Positions 51,213 to 59,083 of a stretch of 64,000 nucleotides of DNA are shown one piece after another (positions within the stretch are counted from its first letter, which is position 1; the number at the start of each line of letters is the position of its first letter). The notes under the pieces were generated by a model. It had not been told where the DNA came from. It did not search any database and saw only the letters and a program-made list of their open reading frames with translations. Source of the stretch: Desulfocucumis palustris. GTDB lineage: Bacteria; Bacillota; Desulfotomaculia; Desulfotomaculales; Desulfocucumaceae. The translations under genes were made by a program, and so were the position numbers. The stretch lies in contig NZ_BFAV01000157.1 of assembly GCF_002933875.1 (NCBI RefSeq), positions 186,001 through 250,000 of the forward strand. Direction: 5' to 3'.

Positions 51213-51407
51213 AAACAACACTCCTTTAAAATCATTTTATTTTTCTTTTACTACAAACCCCTCTTTTACCACCTCCTGTCAGCACTTGTTCTATAATGAC
51301 ATACTTAGCCAACCCGGGAATATGATAAAAAATATCAAGTATAATTCTAAAAATATTTTTAATTTTCCTGCATGTAAAAATATTTTATATTTTTTCTTAA
51401 TTTAAAG

Positions 51408-51421
51408 ATGCAATATTGCAT
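51408..51421. promoter_or_regulatory. ATGC-N6-GCAT palindrome upstream of livK, site 1
   Basis: ATGCAATATTGCAT is a perfect 14-base palindrome, 196 bases before the livK start. No -24/-12 promoter was found between it and livK. Confidence 0.55.
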
Positions 51422-51427
51422 CTTTAA

Positions 51428-51441
51428 ATGCATATGCGCAT
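51428..51441. promoter_or_regulatory. ATGC-N6-GCAT palindrome upstream of livK, site 2
   Basis: ATGCATATGCGCAT lies 20 bases, centre to centre, from site 1, about two helical turns. Confidence 0.55.
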
Positions 51442-51445
51442 TTAA

Positions 51446-51480
51446 AAACAAAAACCGCTTGACGGGTATCCCGCCAAGCG
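51446..51480 (-). terminator. Terminator downstream of the second sigma-54 activator gene
   Basis: CGCTTG (51456-51461) pairs with CAAGCG (51475-51480), with inner CGGG/CCCG pairing. On the minus strand it is followed by GTTTTTGTTTTTA. It lies 185 bases after the activator stop. Confidence 0.62.
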
Positions 51481-51665
51481 CCTTTGCCTTGTAGTAACCA
51501 AAAAATCGTGGCATCATTGCCACTATTTAATTTTTCAAGTCATAGGATAAAATATCACATTTAAATAGCAATCGTCAATAGTTTATAAAGAATCGCCAAC
51601 TTTAAATACACTATGTTCAGAACCAATAAAAACCGATAGTTAAAATTAAATGTTTAATTAAAGCA

Positions 51666-53411
51666 CTACTGCTTTCTTCTTCTGCCCCCGGGTCTTCCCC
51701 CGGCCGAGGGTATATATTTCTTCATCTTCCTCACCACTGTGGACTGGTTTACCTTCAGGGCCTCCGCCATGCGGTAGGTATTGTCGTAACGTTCAAAAGC
51801 CTTTTGGAGCAACTGCCTCTCCACTTCCTCTATGGCCTCGTCCAGGGAGCAAAGATCCAGAACGTAAACACGGTTGTTCATATTGTCCGATGAATTGATG
51901 ATATAATCAGGCAGGTGAATAGGCAATATGTCCGCCGACTCGGTGGTAACCATCAGCCGCTCCACAATGTTTTCCACCTCCCGGACATTGCCGGGCCAGT
52001 GGTACTTCTCCAAAATATCCCTGGTCTCTTTGGCAAATTTTTTATTTATGCCGTATTTTCCGTTATAAATACTTAAAAAATGCTCCACCAGGGGCAATAT
52101 ATCCTCACTGCGGTATCTTAAAGGCTGAATGTATAAAGGTATCACGTTCAGGCGGTAGAAGAGATCTTCCCTGAAGGTTCCTTCTTTCATCATCTGCTTG
52201 ATATCCCTGTTGGTGGCGGCTATAAATCTGACGTTAACATCCACGGGTTTGCTGCCTCCCACCCGGGTAAGAGACTTTTGCTGAATCACGTGCAGCAGTT
52301 TTACCTGCAGATTAAGCGGCAGGTCGGCAATTTCATCCAAAAATACGGTGCCGCCCTGGCCAAGCTGGATTAAACCCTTTTTCCCTTCCTTTTTAGCCCC
52401 GGTAAAGGCTCCGGGCTCATAGCCGAACAATTCCGACTCAAGAAGATTAACCGGTATGGCGCCGCAGTTGATGGCCACGAAGGGACCCGGGGACCGTTTG
52501 CTCAGTTTGTGGATTTTGGCGCTGATTATTCCCTTGCCCACACCCGATTCTCCTGTTATCAGCACAGTGGAATCCACCTGGGCCACTTTTTCCACCATTT
52601 CCAGAAGCTGCCTGGAATGACTGCTGCGGGCTATTATCTCATCGCTCTTCAGCTTTTCCATCTGCAACTGCATAATCTGAGTGCGGTAGGATTCGGCCAG
52701 TTTTTCAGTTTCAGTCAGCTTTTGCTTCAGGCTGGTTAATTCCGTGACGTCCCGGGAGTTGACCACCACCCTGGTAATCTCTCCCTGCTGGTTGAAAACA
52801 GGGTTGGCGGTTACAATCAATTCCTTTCCGCTGCGGGTTTTCTGGGCTATGGTGAGGCGGCGCTTTTCTTTGAATACCATGCTGGTCACAGAGGGCCGGA
52901 AAAAACCCTCTTTTTCAAGATCCAAAACATTTTTGCCCACAATTTCCTCGGTGGGCACTCCGTAATAGGTTTCGGAAATTTTGTTAACCTTGGTGACAGT
53001 GCCCTGGCCGTCAATAACAAATATCTCATCATAGGAGGAATTGAAAATGGCCTCCAGGTCGTCCTTCAGTTCCCTGACCATGGCCAGTTCCCTGGCCATG
53101 CTCTCCTTTACCGAGATATCCTCGAAAAGAGCAACGGCTCCCACCACTTTACCGTCGTTTATCAGCGGAGTCCGGTTAATCACAAGGGTAAACCGGCCGG
53201 CGATTACTTTCTGGTTCAACTGTGGTTTACCCGTGGCCAGCACCTCCGTCAAACCGTTGGAGGGCAGCACCTCGTTAATGGGACGCCCCAGTGCCATGCC
53301 GGCGTCTATTCCCAGCAATGCCTCGGCAGGCCTGTTAAAAACCGTTATTTCGCCTTTATCGTTAATTATAATGATACCGTGGGATATTGCGTCAAAAATT
53401 TCCTGTTGCAT
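51666..53411 (-). CDS. Sigma-54-dependent activator with PAS, AAA+ and TyrR-type HTH domains
   Basis: This 581-residue protein has two PAS domains (about 5-115 and 120-235) and an AAA+ domain with GESGVGKG, GAFTGA and LDEIADLP. The C-terminal TyrR-like HTH is FERYDNTYRMAEALKVNQST followed by VVRKMKK. The recognition helix shares QSTxVRK with the activator at 24635, so both may bind the same palindrome. ATG 53411 lies six bases after GAGGTGG. A Lys/Arg-rich tail ends the protein. It sits between liv and gdh, both of which carry ATGC-N6-GCAT sites. Confidence 0.9.
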   Translation of the reverse strand: MQQEIFDAISHGIIIINDKGEITVFNRPAEALLGIDAGMALGRPINEVLPSNGLTEVLATGKPQLNQKVIAGRFTLVINRTPLINDGKVVGAVALFEDISVKESMARELAMVRELKDDLEAIFNSSYDEIFVIDGQGTVTKVNKISETYYGVPTEEIVGKNVLDLEKEGFFRPSVTSMVFKEKRRLTIAQKTRSGKELIVTANPVFNQQGEITRVVVNSRDVTELTSLKQKLTETEKLAESYRTQIMQLQMEKLKSDEIIARSSHSRQLLEMVEKVAQVDSTVLITGESGVGKGIISAKIHKLSKRSPGPFVAINCGAIPVNLLESELFGYEPGAFTGAKKEGKKGLIQLGQGGTVFLDEIADLPLNLQVKLLHVIQQKSLTRVGGSKPVDVNVRFIAATNRDIKQMMKEGTFREDLFYRLNVIPLYIQPLRYRSEDILPLVEHFLSIYNGKYGINKKFAKETRDILEKYHWPGNVREVENIVERLMVTTESADILPIHLPDYIINSSDNMNNRVYVLDLCSLDEAIEEVERQLLQKAFERYDNTYRMAEALKVNQSTVVRKMKKYIPSAGGRPGGRRRKQ

Positions 53412-53521
53412 GCAGCCCACCTCACTACCCTGGTAAGTGTCGTCCTTTATAATAATTTCAATTGAATAACCGGGATTCCTTCAATTTCACCCCTGGGGCA
53501 TTTTTCATGTAAAAGTATATA

Positions 53522-53537
53522 TGCAAAAAACGTGCTT
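53522..53537 (-). promoter_or_regulatory. Possible sigma-54 promoter of the activator at 51666
   Basis: On the minus strand AAGCACGTTTTTTGCA matches GCACG-N4-TTGCA fully, but the -24 GG is AG. It is 110 bases before the ATG. Functional only if the first G can be spared. Confidence 0.35.
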
Positions 53538-53560
53538 TTTTAAACAGGAGGGTACCTGGT

Positions 53561-53653
53561 TTGCGCAGGGTAAAAATCATTGGGAGACAGGCTTACATTA
53601 AAAAATGCCTGTTGGGCAACATTTTGCTAATTTACGGTTGGCCTAAATTTTAA
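53561..53653 (+). CDS. Possible 30-residue basic peptide
   Basis: A TTG at 53561 follows AGGAGGG (53546-53552) by eight bases. It opens MRRVKIIGRQAYIKKCLLGN and nine more residues ending WPKF, with TAA at 53651. The good ribosome site and the clean position between two minus-strand genes are the only support. No family recognised. Confidence 0.3.
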   Translation: MRRVKIIGRQAYIKKCLLGNILLIYGWPKF

Positions 53654-53685
53654 ACGCCGGCCGGAACAAAAGTTCCGCCGGCGTT
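53650..53685 (-). terminator. Terminator of the glutamate dehydrogenase gene
   Basis: AAACGCCGG and CCGGCGTTT with inner CGGAAC/GTTCCG form a long stem with one bulge and an AAAA loop. It lies 18 bases after the gdh stop. Confidence 0.65.
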
Positions 53686-53702
53686 TAAACAGGCAGCCTT
53701 AT

Positions 53703-55001
53703 TTAAGCCAGTTTGTCCTCCACCCTGGATTCGTAAACGCTTTTATGACCCAGCCAGCCCCTCAGCCTCATGCCCTCGGTAATCCGGTCCACAGCCAGCA
53801 GGTAGGCGGCGCCCCTCATATCCACATCCCTGCGCTTTTTGAATAAACCGTACACGCAATTGAATGCTTCCACCATCCTGCATTCCAGCCTGCTGTTGAC
53901 CTCTTCCTCGGTCCAGTAGTAACCGGCCTTGTTTTGCACCCACTCGAAGTACGACACTGTAACGCCTCCGGCGTTGGCCAGCACGTCGGGCACCACCAGC
54001 ACCTTGTTCTGGAACAGTATTTTGTCCGCGCCGGGGGTGGTGGGGCCATTGGCGCCCTCAGCCACTATTTTGGCCTTGATGGTACCGGCGTTTTCCTCTG
54101 TAATCTGGTTTTCCAGGGCGGCGGGAATGAGTATGTCGCATTTAAGCGCCAGTATCTCGTCGCTGCTGATTTCCTTGGTGCCCGGGCAGCCCTTGACCGA
54201 GCCGGTTTTATTTTTATGCGACTGCAGTAACGCGATATCCAGTCCCATGGGATTGTAAGCCCCGCCGGTGGAATCGTTCACCGCTATAACCTTGACGCCC
54301 TGCTCAACCAGCAGCCTCGCGGCGATGCCGCCCACATTGCCGAAGCCCAATACCGCGGCGTTGGCGCCGTTCATGTTCAGCCCCAGAGCCTTGGCGGCTT
54401 CCCGGACGGTAATGACACAACCCCTGGCGGTGGCCTCCACCCTGCCCGCGGAACCTCCCAGGATCATGGGTTTGCCGGTAATAACTCCAAATTCATTAAA
54501 CCCTCTTTGTTTGGCAAACTCATCCATCATCCAGGCCATAACCTGGCCATTGGTGTTGACATCCGGGGCTGGAATATCCATTTCTTCCCCAAGCATGGGG
54601 GCGATTGCCCGGATGTACCCCCTGCTGAGCCTTTCCAGTTCGGTGGGGGACAGTTTTTTGGGATCCACTATGACGCCGCCCTTGGCTCCGCCGTATGGAA
54701 TGCCCACCACGGCACATTTAAGAGACATCCAGGTGGATAACGCCTTTACCTCGTCCAAAGTAACATCCTGGTGGAATCTGATGCCACCTTTATAGGGACC
54801 AAGAGCATTGTTGTGCTGGGAACGGTAACCCACAAAAACCTTTACGCTGCCGTCGTCCATCTCCACAGGAACAGCCACGGTCATAACCCTGTTGGGTTCT
54901 TTGAACATATCGTATACCACCGGCTTAAGGTTGAGCTGCTTAACCGAATCTTTAAGCAGTCCCTGTACAATCTCAAAGCTGTTGATTTGTTGTTTACTCA
55001 A
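53703..55001 (-). CDS. gdhA: Glutamate dehydrogenase
   Basis: This 432-residue protein has PYKGGIRFHQDVTLDEVKALS and GIPYGGAKGGV with the catalytic Lys, PAPDVNTN, and the Rossmann motif GFGNVGGIAA (about 215-224). It is a typical hexameric clostridial-type enzyme. TTG 55001 is preferred to ATG 55016 because GGAGGGG lies between them at the right spacing. It deaminates glutamate to 2-oxoglutarate and would recycle the amino acceptor of the aminotransferase encoded further along. It has its own sigma-54 promoter. Confidence 0.92.
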   Translation of the reverse strand: MSKQQINSFEIVQGLLKDSVKQLNLKPVVYDMFKEPNRVMTVAVPVEMDDGSVKVFVGYRSQHNNALGPYKGGIRFHQDVTLDEVKALSTWMSLKCAVVGIPYGGAKGGVIVDPKKLSPTELERLSRGYIRAIAPMLGEEMDIPAPDVNTNGQVMAWMMDEFAKQRGFNEFGVITGKPMILGGSAGRVEATARGCVITVREAAKALGLNMNGANAAVLGFGNVGGIAARLLVEQGVKVIAVNDSTGGAYNPMGLDIALLQSHKNKTGSVKGCPGTKEISSDEILALKCDILIPAALENQITEENAGTIKAKIVAEGANGPTTPGADKILFQNKVLVVPDVLANAGGVTVSYFEWVQNKAGYYWTEEEVNSRLECRMVEAFNCVYGLFKKRRDVDMRGAAYLLAVDRITEGMRLRGWLGHKSVYESRVEDKLA

Positions 55002-55043
55002 TTTTAGCCCCTCCATAACAGCAAATATTTAGTGTTATGAATC

Positions 55044-55059
55044 TGCATAAAATATGCCA
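55044..55059 (-). promoter_or_regulatory. Sigma-54 promoter of gdhA
   Basis: On the minus strand TGGCATATTTTATGCA has GG and GC ten bases apart and TGGCA at -24. It is 43 bases before the TTG start at 55001. Confidence 0.7.
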
Positions 55060-55154
55060 TTGGTTCTAATAGTTAAAAAATTAATTACATTCAATAAAAA
55101 CAAGCACTTCAGGCCAAAATTACCCCGGCGGGCCTTTCCCTGTGCAACCCGTTA

Positions 55155-55168
55155 ATGCCCTGCTGCAT
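55155..55168. promoter_or_regulatory. ATGC-N6-GCAT palindrome upstream of gdhA, site 1
   Basis: ATGCCCTGCTGCAT, 95 bases upstream of the gdhA sigma-54 promoter. Confidence 0.55.
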
Positions 55169-55230
55169 TTGCATTTAACTTTTCGAATATACAATCAATT
55201 CAAAGCGGCCAGTATTATGTATACAAAAAG

Positions 55231-55244
55231 ATGCGCCGGAGCAT
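55231..55244. promoter_or_regulatory. ATGC-N6-GCAT palindrome upstream of gdhA, site 2
   Basis: ATGCGCCGGAGCAT, nearly the same sequence as the sites at 30235 and 60752. Confidence 0.62.
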
Positions 55245-55252
55245 TATTAATT

Positions 55253-55266
55253 ATGCCGAACGGCAT
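55253..55266. promoter_or_regulatory. ATGC-N6-GCAT palindrome upstream of gdhA, site 3
   Basis: ATGCCGAACGGCAT, 22 bases centre to centre from site 2, a spacing of two helical turns that would suit cooperative binding. Confidence 0.62.
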
Positions 55267-55348
55267 TAATTTGCAGCAACGCCGGGCTGCCCATAAATAG
55301 ATTCAATATTACCGGCCCCTATTTTAATTCATGCCGGCCCGGCGGCAC

Positions 55349-55380
55349 AAAAAAAGCGGCGGGTGCCATTAAGCGCCCGC
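55349..55380 (-). terminator. Terminator of the permease-moaD-gabT-aor operon
   Basis: GCGGGTGC (55359-55366) pairs with GCGCCCGC (55373-55380). On the minus strand the hairpin runs into CGCTTTTTTTG. It lies about 70 bases after the aor stop. Confidence 0.68.
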
Positions 55381-55447
55381 CCATTGGAGAATGAAACGTA
55401 TGATTGGAAGTAACCGGGCAGCAAATGGCTGCGCCGGAAATTTAACT

Positions 55448-57202
55448 TTATGCCATGGGATAGCCCTGATCGTCCCAGCCTCTGAGCCGGTAATAGTCAT
55501 CCACCAGAATTTGCAGCTCTTCCCTGGTGATAATGTTCCGGCCCTCATTGATCGGCTCGTTGAAAAGCTTGGGCGGCAGTGTATCCTGCTGTTTGGTGGC
55601 GCCTTCCCTGGCGTTGAACTGCCGGGTAAGGGTGACTATATTGTTGGCCACCTCCTCCAGCTCCTGCCGGGTATACTCCCAGCCCGTCAGGGCCTTGATA
55701 AGCGGAATCAGATCTTCCCACTGGTAAAGGTCCCTGAAGAACACGCACAGTATAAAGGTATTGAATATTGTAAGCCTGTTTTCGAACTGGATAAATAACT
55801 CAGCTTTGCCGTCCGTGGTGGAAGGGTCAATCATACCTGCCAGCTCCGGCTTGTAAAAGGTTGCCCGCAGGTGGCAAGCGCCCCTGGTGGAGGTGGCAAA
55901 AGCAAGGCCCATGCCTTTCAGCTTCCGGGGATCGTACCCCGGGGGCTCAAGCCCCTTGACGTGAACCGCAATGTCTTGTAAACCATACTTTTCACTGAAA
56001 TATTTAATTCCCCGGGCAAGCTCCTCTCCTATTCCCCGGCGCAGGGCCATATCCTCCAGCAACCGGGCCACACCCCCGGCGTCCCCGTATTCCAGTTTAT
56101 AATCCAGTCTTCCCCCTTTTCCGGCTTCAATAACCAATCCGGCCAGATTGCCCGCTGTTATTGTATCCATTCCCAGGCGGTCGCAGATGTCGTTAAGGTA
56201 CAGAATCTCGTCCAGCCGGTGGATGCAGCACAGTCCTCCGAAGGAGTAGATTGTCTCGTATTCAGGCCCTTCAATCCTCAGATCCTTGTACTCCCCCTCG
56301 GTAACCACCGTGTCCTTGGCACAGGCCAAAAAGCAGGACGGGCAGGAGCGGGCCTTTACCTTAAACCTTTGCTGGTGGGCGTCGCCGTTTATTTCCTGCC
56401 ACCTGTCATAGGAGCCGTCGGACCAGTAACGGGTGGGAAAGGCCTTGGCGGCATTCATTGTTCCCACCATTACCGGTGTACCGTAGGTTTGATAGGCCTT
56501 AACCCCGGGGTTGTCCTTGGCCTTTTCCCGGATGCGGCCCACGGCTTCTTTGAGCAATTCCGGGTCCGCCGCCTGGGATTTGGCGTCCCCGTAAAATACT
56601 ATGCCCTTTAATTTCTTTGAGCCCATAACGGCTCCCATGCCGGTTCTGCCTGCCGAGCGCCAGTAGTTGTTTTCCACGCAGGCAAAGGCCACCAGTTTTT
56701 CCCCCGCGGGGCCGATGACCACGGCCTGGGCGTCCTTTCTGCCGGCGGCAGCCAGCAGCGCGTCTTCCGCGGCATAGGTCTGTGTTCCCCAGAGTTGTCC
56801 CGCATCGTGAAAGAGCACTTCTTTGTCATTTATTTCTAAATAGGCGGGAGAAGAGGCAGCTCCCTCAATTATTATCGCGTCGTAACCGGTTGCCCGGATA
56901 GCCGGCGCCACCCTTCCACCGGCGTAAGACTCGGCGTAAAGCCCGGTCTGGGGCGATTTGGCGTATAATCCGTAGCGGCTGGAGCCGGGCACCAGGGTGC
57001 CGGTGGCCGGGCCGGTGGTAAATATTAATTTATTGTCGGAACTCAAAGGGTCCACACCGGCGGAAACATTGTTCAACAGCAGGTAGGAGCCAAGTCCCTT
57101 GCCCCCCAGATATTTTTTCAGGATGCTTTCGGGAATTCCTTCAACGGCATAGGATTTATCCGTTAGGTTAATCCTTAAAAGCTTACCGAAAAAGCCCTTC
57201 AT
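55448..57202 (-). CDS. aor: Tungsten-containing aldehyde:ferredoxin oxidoreductase
   Basis: This 584-residue protein, normal for the family (about 600), has an N-terminal block LLRINLTDKSYAVEGIPE, the pterin-binding GRTGMGAVMGSKKLKGI, and 4Fe-4S cysteines in SCPSCFLACAKD with a later Cys in FILCVFFRD. ATG 57202 is chosen because GGAGTG lies six bases upstream. It oxidises an aldehyde to its acid and reduces ferredoxin. Directly after an omega-aminotransferase gene, its likely substrate is the semialdehyde that enzyme makes, for example glutarate or succinate semialdehyde. Confidence 0.9.
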   Translation of the reverse strand: MKGFFGKLLRINLTDKSYAVEGIPESILKKYLGGKGLGSYLLLNNVSAGVDPLSSDNKLIFTTGPATGTLVPGSSRYGLYAKSPQTGLYAESYAGGRVAPAIRATGYDAIIIEGAASSPAYLEINDKEVLFHDAGQLWGTQTYAAEDALLAAAGRKDAQAVVIGPAGEKLVAFACVENNYWRSAGRTGMGAVMGSKKLKGIVFYGDAKSQAADPELLKEAVGRIREKAKDNPGVKAYQTYGTPVMVGTMNAAKAFPTRYWSDGSYDRWQEINGDAHQQRFKVKARSCPSCFLACAKDTVVTEGEYKDLRIEGPEYETIYSFGGLCCIHRLDEILYLNDICDRLGMDTITAGNLAGLVIEAGKGGRLDYKLEYGDAGGVARLLEDMALRRGIGEELARGIKYFSEKYGLQDIAVHVKGLEPPGYDPRKLKGMGLAFATSTRGACHLRATFYKPELAGMIDPSTTDGKAELFIQFENRLTIFNTFILCVFFRDLYQWEDLIPLIKALTGWEYTRQELEEVANNIVTLTRQFNAREGATKQQDTLPPKLFNEPINEGRNIITREELQILVDDYYRLRGWDDQGYPMA

Positions 57203-57250
57203 CAGTTTCACTCCTTCAGGGGCCATTTCTTCTTATACCGGTATATGGAG

Positions 57251-57275
57251 AGAGCCTGCCCTTAAAGCAGGCTCT
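57251..57275. other. Hairpin between gabT and aor
   Basis: AGAGCCTGC (57251-57259) pairs with GCAGGCTCT (57267-57275). There is no U-run on the minus strand, so it is more likely an mRNA processing or stability element than a terminator. Confidence 0.5.
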
Positions 57276-57298
57276 TTAAGTTCAGTTATGGTTAAGAG

Positions 57299-58639
57299 TT
57301 ACTTTAAAACCTCCGCCGCCACACCGTCCAGTATGGCAAAGCCCTGCTCAAACTGCTGCTCGGTAATGGACAGAGGCATAAGCATGCGCACCACGTTGCC
57401 GAATATTCCGGCCCCCAGCAGCAGCAGGCCGCGCTTGTAGCACTCGGAAACAATCTGTCCGGCGGCTTCCTTGGCAGGTTCCTTGGTCTTGGAGTCTTTG
57501 ACCAGTTCCATGGCCACCATGGCACCAAGTCCCCGCACGTCGCCGATCATGGGATATTTCTCCTGCAGGGCCTTCAACCTTTCAATGGACTTGGCGCCCA
57601 GAGCGCTGGACCTATCCGCCAGGTTGCCGGACTGGAGATAATCTATGGTGGCTAAACCGGCCGCGCAGGATACCGGGTTGCCGCCGTATGTTCCGCCAAT
57701 ATACCCGGGATCCGGGGCGTCCATAATCTCCGCCTTGCCCACCACGCCGCTTAGAGGCATACCGGCGGCAATGGACTTGGCCACGGTCATCAGGTCCGGC
57801 ACCACGCCGAAATGTTCCACCGCGAACATCTTTCCGGTCCTGCCGAAACCTGTTTGAACCTCGTCTGCTATAAAAACAATGCCGTGCTTTTCACAGATGG
57901 ATTTCAATCCGGGCAGAAACTCCTTGGGCGGGACCAGGAAGCCGCCTTCACCCTGCACCGGCTCGATAATCATGGCAGCGATGCTCTCCGGGGCAGCCTC
58001 GGCGGCGAAGAACCTGTCGAACCTTTCCAGGCAGTGCATGCCGCAGCCCGGATAGGTGGAATTATAGTAGCAGCGGTAGCAGTAAGCGGACGGAACCTTG
58101 TAGACATCCGGAGCGAAGGGGCCGAAACCGAATTTATAGGGTTTCACCTTGCTGGTGAGGGTCATGGTCATAAGGGTTCTGCCGTGGAAAGCGCATTCAA
58201 AGGCAACTATACCTGATCTTTTGGTGGCAGAGCGGGCTATTTTAACGGCGTTTTCCACCGCCTCGGCGCCGCTGTTGGCAAACATCACCTTTTTGGGGAA
58301 ATTGCCCGGCGCCAGTTCGGCAATCTTTTCAGCCAGGGCCACATAAGGCTCGTACATGGTAACCATGAAGCAGGTGTGCAGCAGTTTATCAGCCTGTTCC
58401 TTGATGGCGTTCACCACCGGCTCGGGACAGTGCCCCGCGTTCAGGGTGGCAATACCGCCGTAGAAATCAATGAAAGTATTGCCGTCAACATCCTTCAACA
58501 TGGCGCCTTTGGCCTCGTCCACGAAAATAGGGGTGGAGTTGGATATACCCCTGGCCACGATTTTTGCTTTCCTGTCAAGCAATGCCTGCCCCTTGGGTCC
58601 AGGTAAGCCGGCAGCATTCGGTTTGAATTCCATTGTCAT
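57299..58639 (-). CDS. gabT: Omega-amino acid (4-aminobutyrate type) aminotransferase
   Basis: This 446-residue class III PLP aminotransferase has FYGGIATLNAGHC, FANSGAEAVENAVKIAR, HGRTLMTMTLTSKVKPYKFG, EPVQGEGGF, DEVQTGFGRTG and the PLP lysine in TVAKSIAAGMP. The SKVKPYKFGFGPFAP stretch is typical of Gram-positive GabT. It moves an omega-amino group to 2-oxoglutarate. GABA, 5-aminovalerate or beta-alanine are possible; the nearby C5-dicarboxylate genes favour 5-aminovalerate. RBS GGGAGGAAGACCA precedes the ATG. Confidence 0.88.
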   Translation of the reverse strand: MTMEFKPNAAGLPGPKGQALLDRKAKIVARGISNSTPIFVDEAKGAMLKDVDGNTFIDFYGGIATLNAGHCPEPVVNAIKEQADKLLHTCFMVTMYEPYVALAEKIAELAPGNFPKKVMFANSGAEAVENAVKIARSATKRSGIVAFECAFHGRTLMTMTLTSKVKPYKFGFGPFAPDVYKVPSAYCYRCYYNSTYPGCGMHCLERFDRFFAAEAAPESIAAMIIEPVQGEGGFLVPPKEFLPGLKSICEKHGIVFIADEVQTGFGRTGKMFAVEHFGVVPDLMTVAKSIAAGMPLSGVVGKAEIMDAPDPGYIGGTYGGNPVSCAAGLATIDYLQSGNLADRSSALGAKSIERLKALQEKYPMIGDVRGLGAMVAMELVKDSKTKEPAKEAAGQIVSECYKRGLLLLGAGIFGNVVRMLMPLSITEQQFEQGFAILDGVAAEVLK

Positions 58640-58727
58640 TGGTCTTCCTCCCTTTAAAAATGTGTTTTATTGAGATTCGGCCGTCATTGGCCGGTAGAAT
58701 TCGTCATCATTGACTTGTCAACCAGTT

Positions 58728-58976
58728 TTATCCCCCCACTATGTAGGGGAAAAATATTACTTCGTCACCCTGTTGGAGAAGGTAATTACTATCGGCTTTT
58801 TCACCGTTGACGGCGGCAAAGCCCACATGATCCCCGGGAATGGCGGCTATTTTCAGCAGATCTCCCAGGGTGGTTCCTGAAGCAACAGTAAATATTTTTT
58901 CTGTTTCCCCGGACGGAAAGCGCGGCGACAACCCGGCCAGCAGCACCCCCGCCTTTACATTTATCTGAATAACCAC
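58728..58976 (-). CDS. MoaD/ThiS family sulfur-carrier-like protein
   Basis: This 82-residue protein has a beta-grasp fold with VNGEKADSNYLLQQGDEVIFFP and a C-terminal GG that can be adenylated. Its place in an aor operon, beside an enzyme needing a bis-pterin tungsten cofactor, suggests a dedicated sulfur carrier for that cofactor. Similar MoaD-like genes are often found near aor. GTG start with GGAG seven bases before it. Confidence 0.82.
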   Translation of the reverse strand: MVIQINVKAGVLLAGLSPRFPSGETEKIFTVASGTTLGDLLKIAAIPGDHVGFAAVNGEKADSNYLLQQGDEVIFFPYIVGG

Positions 58977-59083
58977 TTTTAAACTCCGATTACCAACTGT
59001 ATTGCAATTACAGCAATAATGATGCCAGCCTTTTTGCGCATCGGGATAACATATCCTGCATGCGCCTTTGGCTCATTTTATCA

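Noticed and set aside
22607-55001. The 2-hydroxyglutarate route of glutamate fermentation as the full explanation
   Set aside because: GdhA, GctAB and the decarboxylase would fit, but 2-hydroxyglutarate dehydrogenase and the HgdABC dehydratase are absent, while two acyl-CoA dehydrogenases, GabT and AOR are unexplained by it. It remains possible if those genes lie elsewhere.
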